Shown here in pieces: positions 38,066 through 46,170 of a DNA stretch of 64,000 nucleotides. The notes under the pieces were generated by a model. It ran no database searches. It was given only the letters and a program-made list of their open reading frames with translations, and was not told the DNA's origin. Each line of letters starts with the position of its first letter. Positions within the stretch are counted from its first letter, which is position 1. This DNA comes from Xylophilus sp. Leaf220 (lineage in GTDB: Bacteria > Pseudomonadota > Gammaproteobacteria > Burkholderiales > Burkholderiaceae_C): positions 81,787 through 145,786 of the forward strand of contig NZ_LMKO01000026.1 of assembly GCF_001421705.1 (NCBI RefSeq), given 5' to 3'. Made by a program: the position numbers and the translations under genes.

Positions 38066-38081
38066 TGGCACGGAAGCTGCA
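38066..38081 (+). promoter_or_regulatory. Sigma-54 promoter of the guanine-deaminase-like gene
   Basis: TGGCACGGAAGCTGCA matches the TGGCACG half of the consensus fully. The -12 GC is at 38079-38080. Predicted start is near 38092, four bases before stem P1 of the RNA element. Confidence 0.8.
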
Positions 38082-38091
38082 CCCGCCGTCG

Positions 38092-38156
38092 GCAGCAGAG
38101 TAGAAGCGTTCAGCAGCATGCCCCGGCCTGGGGCCTGCGCCCGGAAATTGCTCTGG
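38092..38156 (+). promoter_or_regulatory. Candidate xanthine (NMT1-motif-like) riboswitch, element 2
   Basis: P1 pairs CAGAGUAG (38096-38103) with UUGCUCUG (38148-38155). The outermost pair is C-G here but G-C in elements 1 and 3, a compensatory change. Inner boxes are AAGCGUUCA (38104-38112) and GGAAA (38143-38147). The arm GCA..CCCC-ggccu-GGGG..UGC forms two stacked stems. A 9-bp hairpin (38159-38167 / 38179-38187) follows. CUCUGG (38151-38156) can also pair with the CCGGAG ribosome-binding site (38202-38207), so P1 formation could free that site. Confidence 0.75.
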
Positions 38157-38213
38157 ACGCACCGGCGGCGTGCAAGCGCGCCGGTGCCGAACCCACCCTT
38201 TCCGGAGTCCCAC

Positions 38214-38732
38214 ATGACCGATCTTTCCGCCACGCCCCTGCCCGCCCCGGTGCCGCTCGACGCGCGCGACGGCCTCTACCTGCGCCGGGCCATCGCCCTG
38301 GCCGACATCGCCCGGGCCCGCGGCAACCGCCCCTTCGGCGCGCTGGCGGCGCTGCCCGACGGCACGGTGCTAGACGAAGCCTGGAACGCCAACCACGAGA
38401 CCGGCGACTGCACCGCCCATGCCGAGACCTCGCTCATCCGCAAGCTCTCGCCCCGCTTCACCCGCGAGGAACTGGCCCGCGCCACGCTGTACTCGTCGGG
38501 CGAGCCCTGCGTGATGTGCGCCGGGGCCATCTTCTGGTCGAACATCGGCCGGGTGGTGTACGGCATCGACGCGGTGCGACTGCGGGTGTTCCGGGGCGAG
38601 CGTGCCGACCAGGTCGACGCCGAGCTGTCGTGCCGCGACGTGTTCGCCGCGTCGCCCAACCCGATCGAATGCATCGGGCCTGCCCTGGTGGAGGAAGCCA
38701 GCGCCTCGCACGTCGGCGCCTGGAAGGTCTGA
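38214..38732 (+). CDS. Nucleoside/guanine deaminase (CDA fold)
   Basis: This is a 172-residue zinc deaminase of the cytidine-deaminase fold. The zinc/catalytic motif is CTAHAETSL (His and catalytic Glu), with GEPCVMCAGAIFW as the PCxxC motif. Length and motifs resemble the small bacterial guanine deaminase (GuaD), which converts guanine to xanthine, but other purine or pyrimidine substrates are possible. It stands alone, controlled by a sigma-54 promoter and a riboswitch candidate. A xanthine-sensing leader would fit, since xanthine would be its product. A CCGGAG site precedes the ATG. Confidence 0.88.
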   Translation: MTDLSATPLPAPVPLDARDGLYLRRAIALADIARARGNRPFGALAALPDGTVLDEAWNANHETGDCTAHAETSLIRKLSPRFTREELARATLYSSGEPCVMCAGAIFWSNIGRVVYGIDAVRLRVFRGERADQVDAELSCRDVFAASPNPIECIGPALVEEASASHVGAWKV

Positions 38733-38750
38733 GCGCCTCAGCGTCGGTTT

Positions 38751-38812
38751 TCGAAGGAAAAATAGCCGAGGCCGGCGCGCATGGCCGACCTCCAGCTATC
38801 GATTTCGTAGCA
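38751..38812 (-). repeat. Family P repeat, copy f
   Basis: On the minus strand: GTGCTACGAAATCGATAGCT, then GGAGGTCGGCC..GGCCGGCC and a TATTTTTCC tail. It lies between the convergent deaminase and DUF427 genes, where its hairpin could serve as a shared terminator. Confidence 0.75.
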
Positions 38813-38847
38813 CGTGCGGCCCGGCGCCGGGCGGTGCCGGCCGACGG

Positions 38848-39129
38848 TCAGGCGGCGACCTTGACGCCCTTCCAGAAGGCGACGCGGCCGCGGATCTCTT
38901 CGGCGCCCGGCTTCGGCTCGGGGTAGTACCAGGCGGCGTCGGTGTTCATCTCGCCGTCGACCAGCAGCGAGTAATAGCTGGCCTTGCCCTTCCAGTGGCA
39001 GTTGGTGTGGTGGTTGCTGAAGGTGACGAAGTCGCGGTTGAGCGAATCGGCGGGGAAGTAGTGGTTGCCTTCGACGAGTACGGTGTCGTCGCTCTCAGCG
39101 ATGGTCTTGCCGTTCCAGGTGGCTTTCAT
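38848..39129 (-). CDS. DUF427 family protein
   Basis: This 93-residue single-domain protein has the family pattern MKATWNGKTIAESDDTVLVEGNHYFP, then HHTNCHWKGKASYYSL and AAWYYPEPKPGAEEI. DUF427 proteins are small beta-rich folds of unknown biochemical role. The ATG overlaps the stop of the upstream LysR gene by 4 bp, so the two are co-expressed. Confidence 0.92.
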   Translation of the reverse strand: MKATWNGKTIAESDDTVLVEGNHYFPADSLNRDFVTFSNHHTNCHWKGKASYYSLLVDGEMNTDAAWYYPEPKPGAEEIRGRVAFWKGVKVAA

Positions 39130-40088
39130 GCGGTCTTCTTCCTTTGGGGTTGGGGCACGGCCCCGGGGACGGGGTCTGCAGGGGGACCAGCATAGCCCCA
39201 CGCGGGATCGGCCGCAAAACGGGCGGCCAGGAAGTCGAGCAGACTGCGCAGGGTGGCCGGCATGTGGCGCCGAGACGCGTATATGCCGTGCACCCCGAGC
39301 GTGGGCGCCACCGCGTCGGTCAGGAGCGCCACCAGCTCGCCGCTGGCGATGCGGCGGCGCGCCTCGTAGACCGGCTGCAGCGCGATGCCGGCGCCGGCCA
39401 CCGCGGCCTCCAGCAGCGCGCCGGAATCGTTGGCGCTGAGGTTGCCGCCGACAGCCACCGCCACCGGCACGCCGTCGCGGGTGAACTGCCAGAGGCTGCG
39501 GCCGAAGTAGGTGTAGGTCAGGCAGTTGTGCAGCGCCAGGTCCTCCACCCGCCGCGGCGTGCCCCGCGCCGCCAGGTAGGCGGGCGATGCGCAGACGACC
39601 GAACGGCAATCGGCGAGCCGGCGCGCGATCAGGTTCGGATCCAGCGCGTTGGTGATGCGCAGCGCCAGATCCACCCGCTCTTCCACCAGGTTGACCGCCT
39701 GGCCGCCGAGCAGCAGGTCGATCGCCACCTGCGGATGCGCCCCCAGGTAGTCGGCCACCGCGGGCGCCAGCCAGTGCTGCGCCAGCGACGAAGTGCAGGC
39801 GATGCGCAGCGTGCCCTGCAGCACCTGTGCCTCGTCGGCCGCCGGCTGCGGCATGTCGCCCGCCAGGGCCAGCAGCTCGCGGCAACGGGGCAGCAGCGCC
39901 TCGCCGGCGGCCGTCAGGCCCAGGCGCCGGGTGCTGCGGTGGAGCAGCCGCACGCCGGCCCAGCGCTCCATCTGCGCCAGGTAGCGCGTGGCCATGGCGC
40001 GCGACATGTCGAGTTGGTCGGCGGCAGCGGTCAGGCTGCCCCGGTCGACGGTGGTCACGAAGACCTGGGCGGCCACGATGCGGTCCAT
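39126..40088 (-). CDS. LysR-family transcriptional regulator (CrgA-like)
   Basis: This 320-residue LysR regulator has an N-terminal helix-turn-helix in GSLTAAADQLDMSRAMATRYLAQMERW. The following VRLLHRSTRRLGLTAAGEALL matches the subgroup that often controls neighbouring redox genes. It is divergent from a DsbA-family gene (109 bp apart) and overlaps the DUF427 gene, which it probably co-transcribes. Confidence 0.93.
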   Translation of the reverse strand: MDRIVAAQVFVTTVDRGSLTAAADQLDMSRAMATRYLAQMERWAGVRLLHRSTRRLGLTAAGEALLPRCRELLALAGDMPQPAADEAQVLQGTLRIACTSSLAQHWLAPAVADYLGAHPQVAIDLLLGGQAVNLVEERVDLALRITNALDPNLIARRLADCRSVVCASPAYLAARGTPRRVEDLALHNCLTYTYFGRSLWQFTRDGVPVAVAVGGNLSANDSGALLEAAVAGAGIALQPVYEARRRIASGELVALLTDAVAPTLGVHGIYASRRHMPATLRSLLDFLAARFAADPAWGYAGPPADPVPGAVPQPQRKKTA

Positions 40089-40196
40089 GGAAATCCTGTC
40101 TGATCGATAGGCGCAACAAACCTTTGCGCGTAAGGCGGTTTTTGCATTGTTCCATGCAACCTACCATGCGGCCTGCACAGAACCCGGCCGCTTCCC

Positions 40197-40934
40197 ATGA
40201 CCACCACCCTCCATTACTTCTTCGATCCCTTCTGCGGCTGGTGCTACGCCGCCGCCCCGCTGCTGAAGGCGGCCCGCGACGTCACGGGACTGCGCATCGC
40301 CCTGCACGGCGGCGGGATGATGGCGGGACCCAATGCCCAGCGGGTCACGCCGGCCCTGCGCGACTACGTGATGCCGCACGACCGGCGCATCGCGGCCACC
40401 ACCGGCCAGCCTTTCGGCATCGCCTATTTCGACGGGCTGCTGCGCGACGGCACCGCCGTCTTCGACTCGGCGCCGCCCACCGCCGCCATCCTGGCCGCCG
40501 AATCGCTCGGCGGCCACGGCGCCCGGCTGCTGCACCGGCTGCAGCAGGCGCACTATGTCGACGGCCTGCGCATCGCCGACGGGCCGGTGCTGCAGACGAT
40601 GGCCGAAGAGGTGGGGCTCGATGCCGGGGCGTTCGCCACCGCCCTGGCACGCACCGTGGGCGCCACCACGCAGCAGCATATCGAGGACACCCGGGCGCTG
40701 ATGCGCAAGACCGGCATCCAGGGATTTCCCGGCGTGGCGCTGGAGACGGCCGACGGCCGCTTGCAGGTGGTCGACGCCGGCCGCTACCTGGGCCAGCCCG
40801 CCGCCTGGCAGGCGCTGCTGGCCGAGCGGGTGGGCACGCCGTCGGCTGCCGAGGCGGTCCTGCAGACGGATGCACGCATGCCGGCCGGCGCAGCTGCCGC
40901 GGCGCGCTGCGGACCGGACGCCTGCGCGCGGTAG
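40197..40934 (+). CDS. DsbA-family (FrnE-like) oxidoreductase
   Basis: This 245-residue thioredoxin-fold protein without a signal peptide has a CGWC redox motif near the N-terminus (YFFDPFCGWCYAAAPLL). A helical insertion and the C-terminal thioredoxin half (GIQGFPGVALETADGRLQVV) follow. It is probably a cytoplasmic disulphide oxidoreductase. The C-terminal ~40 residues with AAAARCGPDACAR add two extra Cys. It is divergent from the LysR gene, which may control it. Confidence 0.88.
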   Translation: MTTTLHYFFDPFCGWCYAAAPLLKAARDVTGLRIALHGGGMMAGPNAQRVTPALRDYVMPHDRRIAATTGQPFGIAYFDGLLRDGTAVFDSAPPTAAILAAESLGGHGARLLHRLQQAHYVDGLRIADGPVLQTMAEEVGLDAGAFATALARTVGATTQQHIEDTRALMRKTGIQGFPGVALETADGRLQVVDAGRYLGQPAAWQALLAERVGTPSAAEAVLQTDARMPAGAAAAARCGPDACAR

Positions 40935-41010
40935 CCGACGCCGTACCCAGCGCACCACAACGGACCCGCGCGTTCCCTTCCACACCGTCTTTTTTCACCA
41001 GGAGCACACC

Positions 41011-41622
41011 ATGAAGATCGCCCTCGTCGGCATCACCGGCCGCGCCGGTTCCCGCATCGCCACCGAACTGCTGTCCCGCGGCCACCAGGTCACCGGCATC
41101 GCCCGCGACAGCGCCAAGGCCGCCGCTCGGCCGCAACTGACCCTGCAGGACGGCGACGCGTCGCAGCCCGACACGCTCGCACCCCTGCTGCGCGGCCACG
41201 ACGCGGTCGTCAGCGCCACCCGCTTCGACGGCAGCGACGCCGCGCAGCTGCTGCAGGCGGTGCGCAGCGCCGGCGTGCCGCGCCTGCTGGTGGTGGGCGG
41301 CGCCGGCAGCCTGGAAGTGGCCCCGGGCCAGGCGCTGATCGATGCCGAGGGCTTCCCGGCCGCGTACAAGGCCGAGGCCTCGGCCGGCCGCGATTTTCTG
41401 AACCGCCTGCGCCAGGAAACCGCCATCGGATGGACCTTCCTGTCGCCCTCGGCTGTGTTCGAGCCGGGCGAGCGCACCGGTCGTTTCCGGCTGGGCGGCG
41501 ACGCGCTGCTGTCGGACGCTTCGGGCGACAGCCGCATCTCGATGGAGGACTACGCGATCGCCCTCGCAGACGAGGTCGAGCAGCCGCGCCACACCGGCCG
41601 CCGGTTCACCGTCGGTTACTGA
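41011..41622 (+). CDS. NAD(P)-binding oxidoreductase, NmrA/YwnB-like
   Basis: This 203-residue atypical short-chain dehydrogenase-fold protein has the dinucleotide-binding start MKIALVGITGRAGSRIATELLSRGHQVTGIAR. It contains GAGSLEVAPG and WTFLSPSAVFEPGERTGRFRLGGD, as in the YwnB/NmrA group. A clear AGGAG site precedes the ATG. It probably senses or reduces with NAD(P)H; substrate unknown. It lies 76 bp after the DsbA-family gene, probably the same transcript. Confidence 0.9.
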   Translation: MKIALVGITGRAGSRIATELLSRGHQVTGIARDSAKAAARPQLTLQDGDASQPDTLAPLLRGHDAVVSATRFDGSDAAQLLQAVRSAGVPRLLVVGGAGSLEVAPGQALIDAEGFPAAYKAEASAGRDFLNRLRQETAIGWTFLSPSAVFEPGERTGRFRLGGDALLSDASGDSRISMEDYAIALADEVEQPRHTGRRFTVGY

Positions 41623-41797
41623 GCGGCACACCAGGACCTGCAGCAGGCGGTTCTCCCGCACCGTGCGCGCGCCAGGCGCCGATGCGCCGCCCGCGGAAAA
41701 GACCCTGCAAGGCCGGCGGCCGCGCGCTGACCGGCGGCAGAGCGGCCCTTATCCTCGGGCGCATCTGTCTTCTCTCGCACCCCGTGGTGCACACCGC

Positions 41798-43375
41798 ATG
41801 AAACGACGACGCTTTCTCGGCGCCGCCTGCGCCGGCACCGCCCTGGGCACCGGCCTGCCCGCCCCCGCCGCCTGGGCCGCCGGCCTCAAGCCGCTCGGCA
41901 CGGCACAGCCCTTCGATGCCGCCTGGCTGCAGCAGCGGGCCCGCGCCCTCGCCGCCCGGCCCTGGAAAGCCCCGGTGGGCGAAGTGCCGCCGGCCATCGC
42001 CGGCCTGGGCTACGACGCCTACCAGGCGATCCGCTTCAAGGACGACCACGCCCTGTGGGCCGACCTGGGCCTGCCGTTCCAGATCAAGCTGTTCCACCTG
42101 GGCATGTTCTTCAAGCGCCGGGTGCACATCCACGAGGTGGTCGACGGCCGGGCGCAGGAGCTGGCCTACGACCCGGCGATGTTCGACTACGGCCGGAGCG
42201 CGCTCGACGGCGACGCGCTGCCGCCCGACCTGGGCTTCGCCGGCTTCCGCCTGGCGACCCAGGCCGCGCCGCGGCAGGACGTGGTCGCCTTCCTGGGGGC
42301 GAGCTACTTCCGGGCGGTGGGCGGCACGCTGCAGTACGGACTGTCGGCGCGCGGCCTGGCGGTCGATACCGCGCTGGCCCGCGACGAGGAGTTCCCCGAC
42401 TTCACCGACTTCTACATCGAGCGGCCCGCGGCCGGCGCCGCCACGGTGGTGGTGCATGCGCTGCTCGATTCGCCCAGCATCGCCGGCGCCTACCGTTTCG
42501 CGCTCACGCCGGGCGAGCCGACGGCGATGGAGGTGCAGGCCGCCCTCTACCCGCGCAAGCCGATCGAGCGGCTGGGCCTGGCGCCGCTCACCAGCATGTA
42601 CCAGACCGGCGAGAACGACCGCCGCATGGCCAACGACTGGCGCCCCGAGATCCACGATTCCGACGGCCTGTGGATGCACACCGGCGCCGGCGAATGGATT
42701 TGGCGGCCGCTGCGCAACCCGACGGCGCTGCGCTTCAACGCCTTCTCTGACAACAACCCGCGCGGCTTCGGCCTGATGCAGCGCGACCGCAACTTCGAGA
42801 ACTACCAGGACGACGGCGTCTTCTACGAGAAGCGTCCCTCGGTCTGGGTGCAGCCCACCTCCGACTGGGGCCCGGGCTCGGTCGATCTGGTCGAGATCCC
42901 GACCGTGGACGAGACCTTCGACAACATCGTCGCCTTCTGGAACCCGCAGCAGAAGCCCCTGCCCGGCCAGGAACTGCTGCTGGGCTACCGCCTGTTCTGG
43001 GGCGACGAGCCGCCGGTGCAGATGCCGCTGGCCCGCTGCGTCGCCAGCCGCACCGGCCTGGGCGGCATCCTGGGGCGGGAGCGCAGGTACTACTCCTGGC
43101 GCTTCGCGGTCGACTTCGCCGGCGGCAACCTGGCGTCGCTGCCGCCGGGCACCGCGGTGGAACTGGTGGTGAGCGCGTCGCGCGGCACGCTGGAGCTGAC
43201 CTCGGCCCGGCCTCTGGCCTCGGTCGCCGGCTGGCGCGCGATGTTCGACGTGGTGCCCGACGACACGGTCGAGCCGGTCGCGCTGCGGCTGTTCCTGCGC
43301 GCCGGCGGGCAGGCCCTCACCGAGACCTGGGTCTACGAATGGGTGCCGCCACCGGTGCGGGAACGGCAGGCCTGA
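41798..43375 (+). CDS. opgD: Glucan biosynthesis protein D (osmoregulated periplasmic glucans)
   Basis: This 525-residue periplasmic protein of the OpgG/OpgD family acts on the backbone of osmoregulated periplasmic glucans. The N-terminus MKRRRFLGAACAGTALGTGL is a twin-arginine signal, which favours OpgD over OpgG. Domain features include FQIKLFHLGMFFKRRVHIHEV, GENDRRMANDWRPEIHDSDGL and ARPLASVAGWRAMFDV. No opgH/opgC lies next to it. Confidence 0.93.
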   Translation: MKRRRFLGAACAGTALGTGLPAPAAWAAGLKPLGTAQPFDAAWLQQRARALAARPWKAPVGEVPPAIAGLGYDAYQAIRFKDDHALWADLGLPFQIKLFHLGMFFKRRVHIHEVVDGRAQELAYDPAMFDYGRSALDGDALPPDLGFAGFRLATQAAPRQDVVAFLGASYFRAVGGTLQYGLSARGLAVDTALARDEEFPDFTDFYIERPAAGAATVVVHALLDSPSIAGAYRFALTPGEPTAMEVQAALYPRKPIERLGLAPLTSMYQTGENDRRMANDWRPEIHDSDGLWMHTGAGEWIWRPLRNPTALRFNAFSDNNPRGFGLMQRDRNFENYQDDGVFYEKRPSVWVQPTSDWGPGSVDLVEIPTVDETFDNIVAFWNPQQKPLPGQELLLGYRLFWGDEPPVQMPLARCVASRTGLGGILGRERRYYSWRFAVDFAGGNLASLPPGTAVELVVSASRGTLELTSARPLASVAGWRAMFDVVPDDTVEPVALRLFLRAGGQALTETWVYEWVPPPVRERQA

Positions 43376-43521
43376 GCGGCCGGTTGCGGCGCACGCGGCA
43401 GATTGCGCCGCGCCGGGCGTCCGATCGCGCATCCGCCGCCGTTTCGGGCCGGCATACGGCACCCGTCCTGCGGAGGATCGCCCTAGCATCTGGCGGTATC
43501 CCCATCCCGCAAGACCCGACC

Positions 43522-43875
43522 ATGCCCGATCTGCTCGTCCCCTTCCGCTTCGACCACCTGGGCGATGCGCCCCGGTACCGCCCGCCGGCCGACCGGGTGA
43601 TCGCGGGCGACATCGTCTGCCGCAACTGGGACGTCGACAGCGCCAAGGACGGCAAGGTACGGGCCGGCGTGTGGGAGGCCACCCCCGGCCTCAACCACTC
43701 GATCAAGGGCGACACCTGGGAGTTCTGCCTGATCCTGTCGGGCGTGGTCGAGATCACCGAGCAGGGCGCCGCGCCGCAGACCTTCAGGGCCGGCGACTGC
43801 TTCGTCATGAAGCCCGGCTACGTCGGCACCTGGCGCACGATCGAGACGGTGCGCAAGGTCTGGGTGATGGCCTGA
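43522..43875 (+). CDS. Cupin (DUF861/Cupin_3) protein
   Basis: This 117-residue single-cupin protein shows GVWEATPGLNHSIKGDTWEFCLILSGVVEI, AGDCFVMKPGYVGTWRTIETVRKVWV, typical of the Cupin_3 group. The metal set is not complete in the classical form, so catalysis cannot be assumed. The ATG follows GACCCGACC without a strong ribosome-binding site. It stands alone between opgD and a convergent MFS gene. Confidence 0.85.
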   Translation: MPDLLVPFRFDHLGDAPRYRPPADRVIAGDIVCRNWDVDSAKDGKVRAGVWEATPGLNHSIKGDTWEFCLILSGVVEITEQGAAPQTFRAGDCFVMKPGYVGTWRTIETVRKVWVMA

Positions 43876-43929
43876 GGGCCTGATCCCGCCGGTGCCGCAC
43901 CGCACGCCGGCCGATGCGGCGCGTGCCGG

Positions 43930-45144
43930 TCAGCGCACAGCGCGGGAACGCGCCACGGCCACCGATACCGCGAACACGCCCAGCCCGCCCAGCGCCAGCA
44001 GCGCTCCGACCCACCCGGTCGAAACCCAGCCCAGTCCGCCCGCGATCGCCAGGCCGCCCAGCCAGGCGCCCAGCGCGTTGGCGATGTTGAAAGCCGAGTG
44101 GTTCAGCGCCGCCGCCAGCGTCTGCGCATCGCCCGCGACGTCCATCAGGCGGATCTGCAGGGCCGGCGCCAGCGCCACCGTGGTGCCGATGAAGAAGATG
44201 GTGACCGTCGCGGCCACCGCGTCCGAAGCGGTGAAGCAGAACGCGCCGAGGACCAGCGCCGCCCAGACCAGCACGCCGCCGATGGTGCGGGTCAGGTCGC
44301 GGTCGGCCAGCCGCGCGCCGACCACGTTGCCCGCCACCATGCCCAGGCCGAACACCGCCAGCACCAGCGGCACCCGCGCAGGCGACAGGCCCGCCACCTC
44401 GATCAACGTCGGCTTCACGTAGCTGAATACCGCGAACAGCCCGCCGAAACCCACTGCGCCGATCCCGAGCGTCAACCACACCTGCAGTCGTCGCAGGGCG
44501 CCCAGTTCCCGCAGGGGGCTCGCCTGCAGGTCGGCAGGGGTATCGGGCACGTGCCGGCGCACCATCCAGGCCGCGCCCAGGCCGATCAGGCCGACGAAGA
44601 CGAAGGCGGTCCGCCAGCCCAGGGCCTCGCCCAGCCAGGCCGACAGCGGCACGCCGACCACCGTGGCGACGGTCAGGCCCAGCATCACCGTGGCGATGGC
44701 GCTGGCGCGGCGCCCCGGCGGCGCGAGACCGGCCGCCACCAGGGCCGCGACACCGAAATAGGTGCCGTGCGGCAGCCCGGCGACGAAGCGCAGCAGGTTG
44801 AGCGACAGATACCCCGGTGCGGCCGCGCTGGCGAAGTTGCCCAGGGCGAACACCAGCATCAGCGCCACCAGCAGGCTGCGCCGCCGCCAGCGCGCGCCCA
44901 ACACGGCCAGCACCGGCGCGCCGACCACCACGCCGAGGGCATAGGCGCTGATGACGTGGCCAGCCGTCGGGATCGAGACGTTCAGGTCGCGGGCCACCTC
45001 GGGGAGCAGCCCCATGATCGCGAACTCGCCGGCGCCGATGCCGAAGCCGCCGACCGCCAGGGCGAACAGCGCCGCGCCGTTGCCGGAGCCCGCGCGTGCA
45101 ATGGGAATGGTGGCGGGGCTGGTTTCGGCGGGCGAGATGTGCAT
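43930..45144 (-). CDS. MFS transporter, DHA1-type (sugar efflux-like)
   Basis: This 404-residue 12-segment major facilitator protein has N-terminal FGIGAGEFAIMGLLPEVARDLNVS and GVVVGAPVLAVLGARWRRR, which are hallmarks of the AraJ/YdhP-like DHA1 branch. The start MHISPAETSPAT was chosen over an upstream in-frame ATG because the upstream residues are not membrane-like. Substrate unknown. Confidence 0.93.
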   Translation of the reverse strand: MHISPAETSPATIPIARAGSGNGAALFALAVGGFGIGAGEFAIMGLLPEVARDLNVSIPTAGHVISAYALGVVVGAPVLAVLGARWRRRSLLVALMLVFALGNFASAAAPGYLSLNLLRFVAGLPHGTYFGVAALVAAGLAPPGRRASAIATVMLGLTVATVVGVPLSAWLGEALGWRTAFVFVGLIGLGAAWMVRRHVPDTPADLQASPLRELGALRRLQVWLTLGIGAVGFGGLFAVFSYVKPTLIEVAGLSPARVPLVLAVFGLGMVAGNVVGARLADRDLTRTIGGVLVWAALVLGAFCFTASDAVAATVTIFFIGTTVALAPALQIRLMDVAGDAQTLAAALNHSAFNIANALGAWLGGLAIAGGLGWVSTGWVGALLALGGLGVFAVSVAVARSRAVR

Positions 45145-45433
45145 GGCGGTCCGGGGAAGTCGGTGGTCGTGGCGCCACCCTAGGGAATACCCTCGATTGT
45201 GCGGCCGTTGCACCACGACGGCGGGGTGCCGGGTCTTTCGCACACCCCTGCTGGCAGTGCGCCTGCGAGGTCAACGAGCCCGAACCTGCATGTAGGACAT
45301 CCCGAACAGGCCGCCGGACCTGTCCTATCCTGATGTCGGGGATGAGAGCGCATGCGGTGGTTGCCCTCTCCTGCATCCCGGTCGCGGTCTGTCCATAGAG
45401 TCGAGCCATCGAATTTCCGAAAGGACACCACCC
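45145..45433. other. Intergenic region, no gene seen
   Basis: These 289 bp separate the divergent MFS and exported-protein genes. They contain no credible reading frame and no family P repeat. Promoters for both genes must lie here, but I could not pick a convincing -35/-10 pair. Confidence 0.5.
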
Positions 45434-45922
45434 ATGAACGCCTCCATCGAATCCCTCCGCGCCCGCCTCCGTTTCGCCGCCCTTGGCGGGCTTCTTGTCG
45501 TCGGTTCCGGCGCGGCACTGGCCCAGTCCACCTTGCCCGCACCGGGCATCGACAACAGCGGGAGCTTCCAGCAGGAGCGCAGCGCCTGCATGAACGGCAT
45601 GACCCCGCAGAGCCGGGCCACCTGCCTGGAAGAGGCCCGCAACGCCGCGGCCGACAAGCGCAGCGGCCGCCTGGAGCAGGGTGGCGCCGATTACGCGGCC
45701 AACGCCGCCAAGCGCTGCGAGGTGTTCCAGAACCGCGAAGACGCCGCCGCCTGCATGGCGCGCGTTTCCGGTCGAGGCGAATGGGCCGGCACCGTGTCCG
45801 ATGGCGGCATGATCCGGGCGGTCGAGACGATCAAGCTGCCCCGCGACACCTCCAACGTGGTCATCGAGCCCCGCTCGGCCGACCCGGTGATTTTGGCACC
45901 GGCCCGCGGCACGACGTACTGA
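45434..45922 (+). CDS. Exported hypothetical protein, Cys-containing
   Basis: This is a 162-residue protein with a clear signal peptide (LRFAALGGLLVVGSGAALAQS). The mature part has four Cys, in ERSACMNGM, RATCLEEARNAAADKR, AAKRCEVF and DAAACMARV, a spacing that suggests two disulphides. I recognise no named family, although similar exported proteins are common in Comamonadaceae. A strong TTCG-loop terminator follows. Function unknown, periplasmic. Confidence 0.85.
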   Translation: MNASIESLRARLRFAALGGLLVVGSGAALAQSTLPAPGIDNSGSFQQERSACMNGMTPQSRATCLEEARNAAADKRSGRLEQGGADYAANAAKRCEVFQNREDAAACMARVSGRGEWAGTVSDGGMIRAVETIKLPRDTSNVVIEPRSADPVILAPARGTTY

Positions 45923-45939
45923 CCTGCCCCGCACCTTGT

Positions 45940-45963
45940 CGACGGCGCCTTCGGGCGCCGTCG
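45940..45963 (+). terminator. TTCG-tetraloop terminator
   Basis: CGACGGCGCC-TTCG-GGCGCCGTCG is a perfect 10-bp stem with a stable tetraloop, followed by GCATTTC, 18 bp after the stop codon of the exported protein gene. Confidence 0.75.
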
Positions 45964-46170
45964 GCATTTCTGGATCGCCCTTCCGGACTTCGCATGCGGA
46001 CGCCGTGGCTCGTCATGGCCTTCGACTGAATCCGAACCGTACTCCGGGCGCGTATTGCGGCCGTCCCCCCGGCTTTCCCTTCGGTCGTTGCCGTCCGTCG
46101 TCTGCCCGGGCTCGCGTGCCCGGCCCTACCTAGACTGCCGCCTTTTCCATCTTCGTCCCTGCGCAGTCCC

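Larger units (their letters stand above)
37849..38213. other. Divergent regulatory region with two promoter-riboswitch modules
   Basis: These 365 bp carry no gene. They hold two back-to-back sigma-54 promoters, each followed by a conserved RNA element, driving the oxygenase (minus) and the deaminase (plus). The 33 bp between the two -24 boxes leave little room for enhancer sites, which may lie within the transcribed leaders. Confidence 0.75.
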
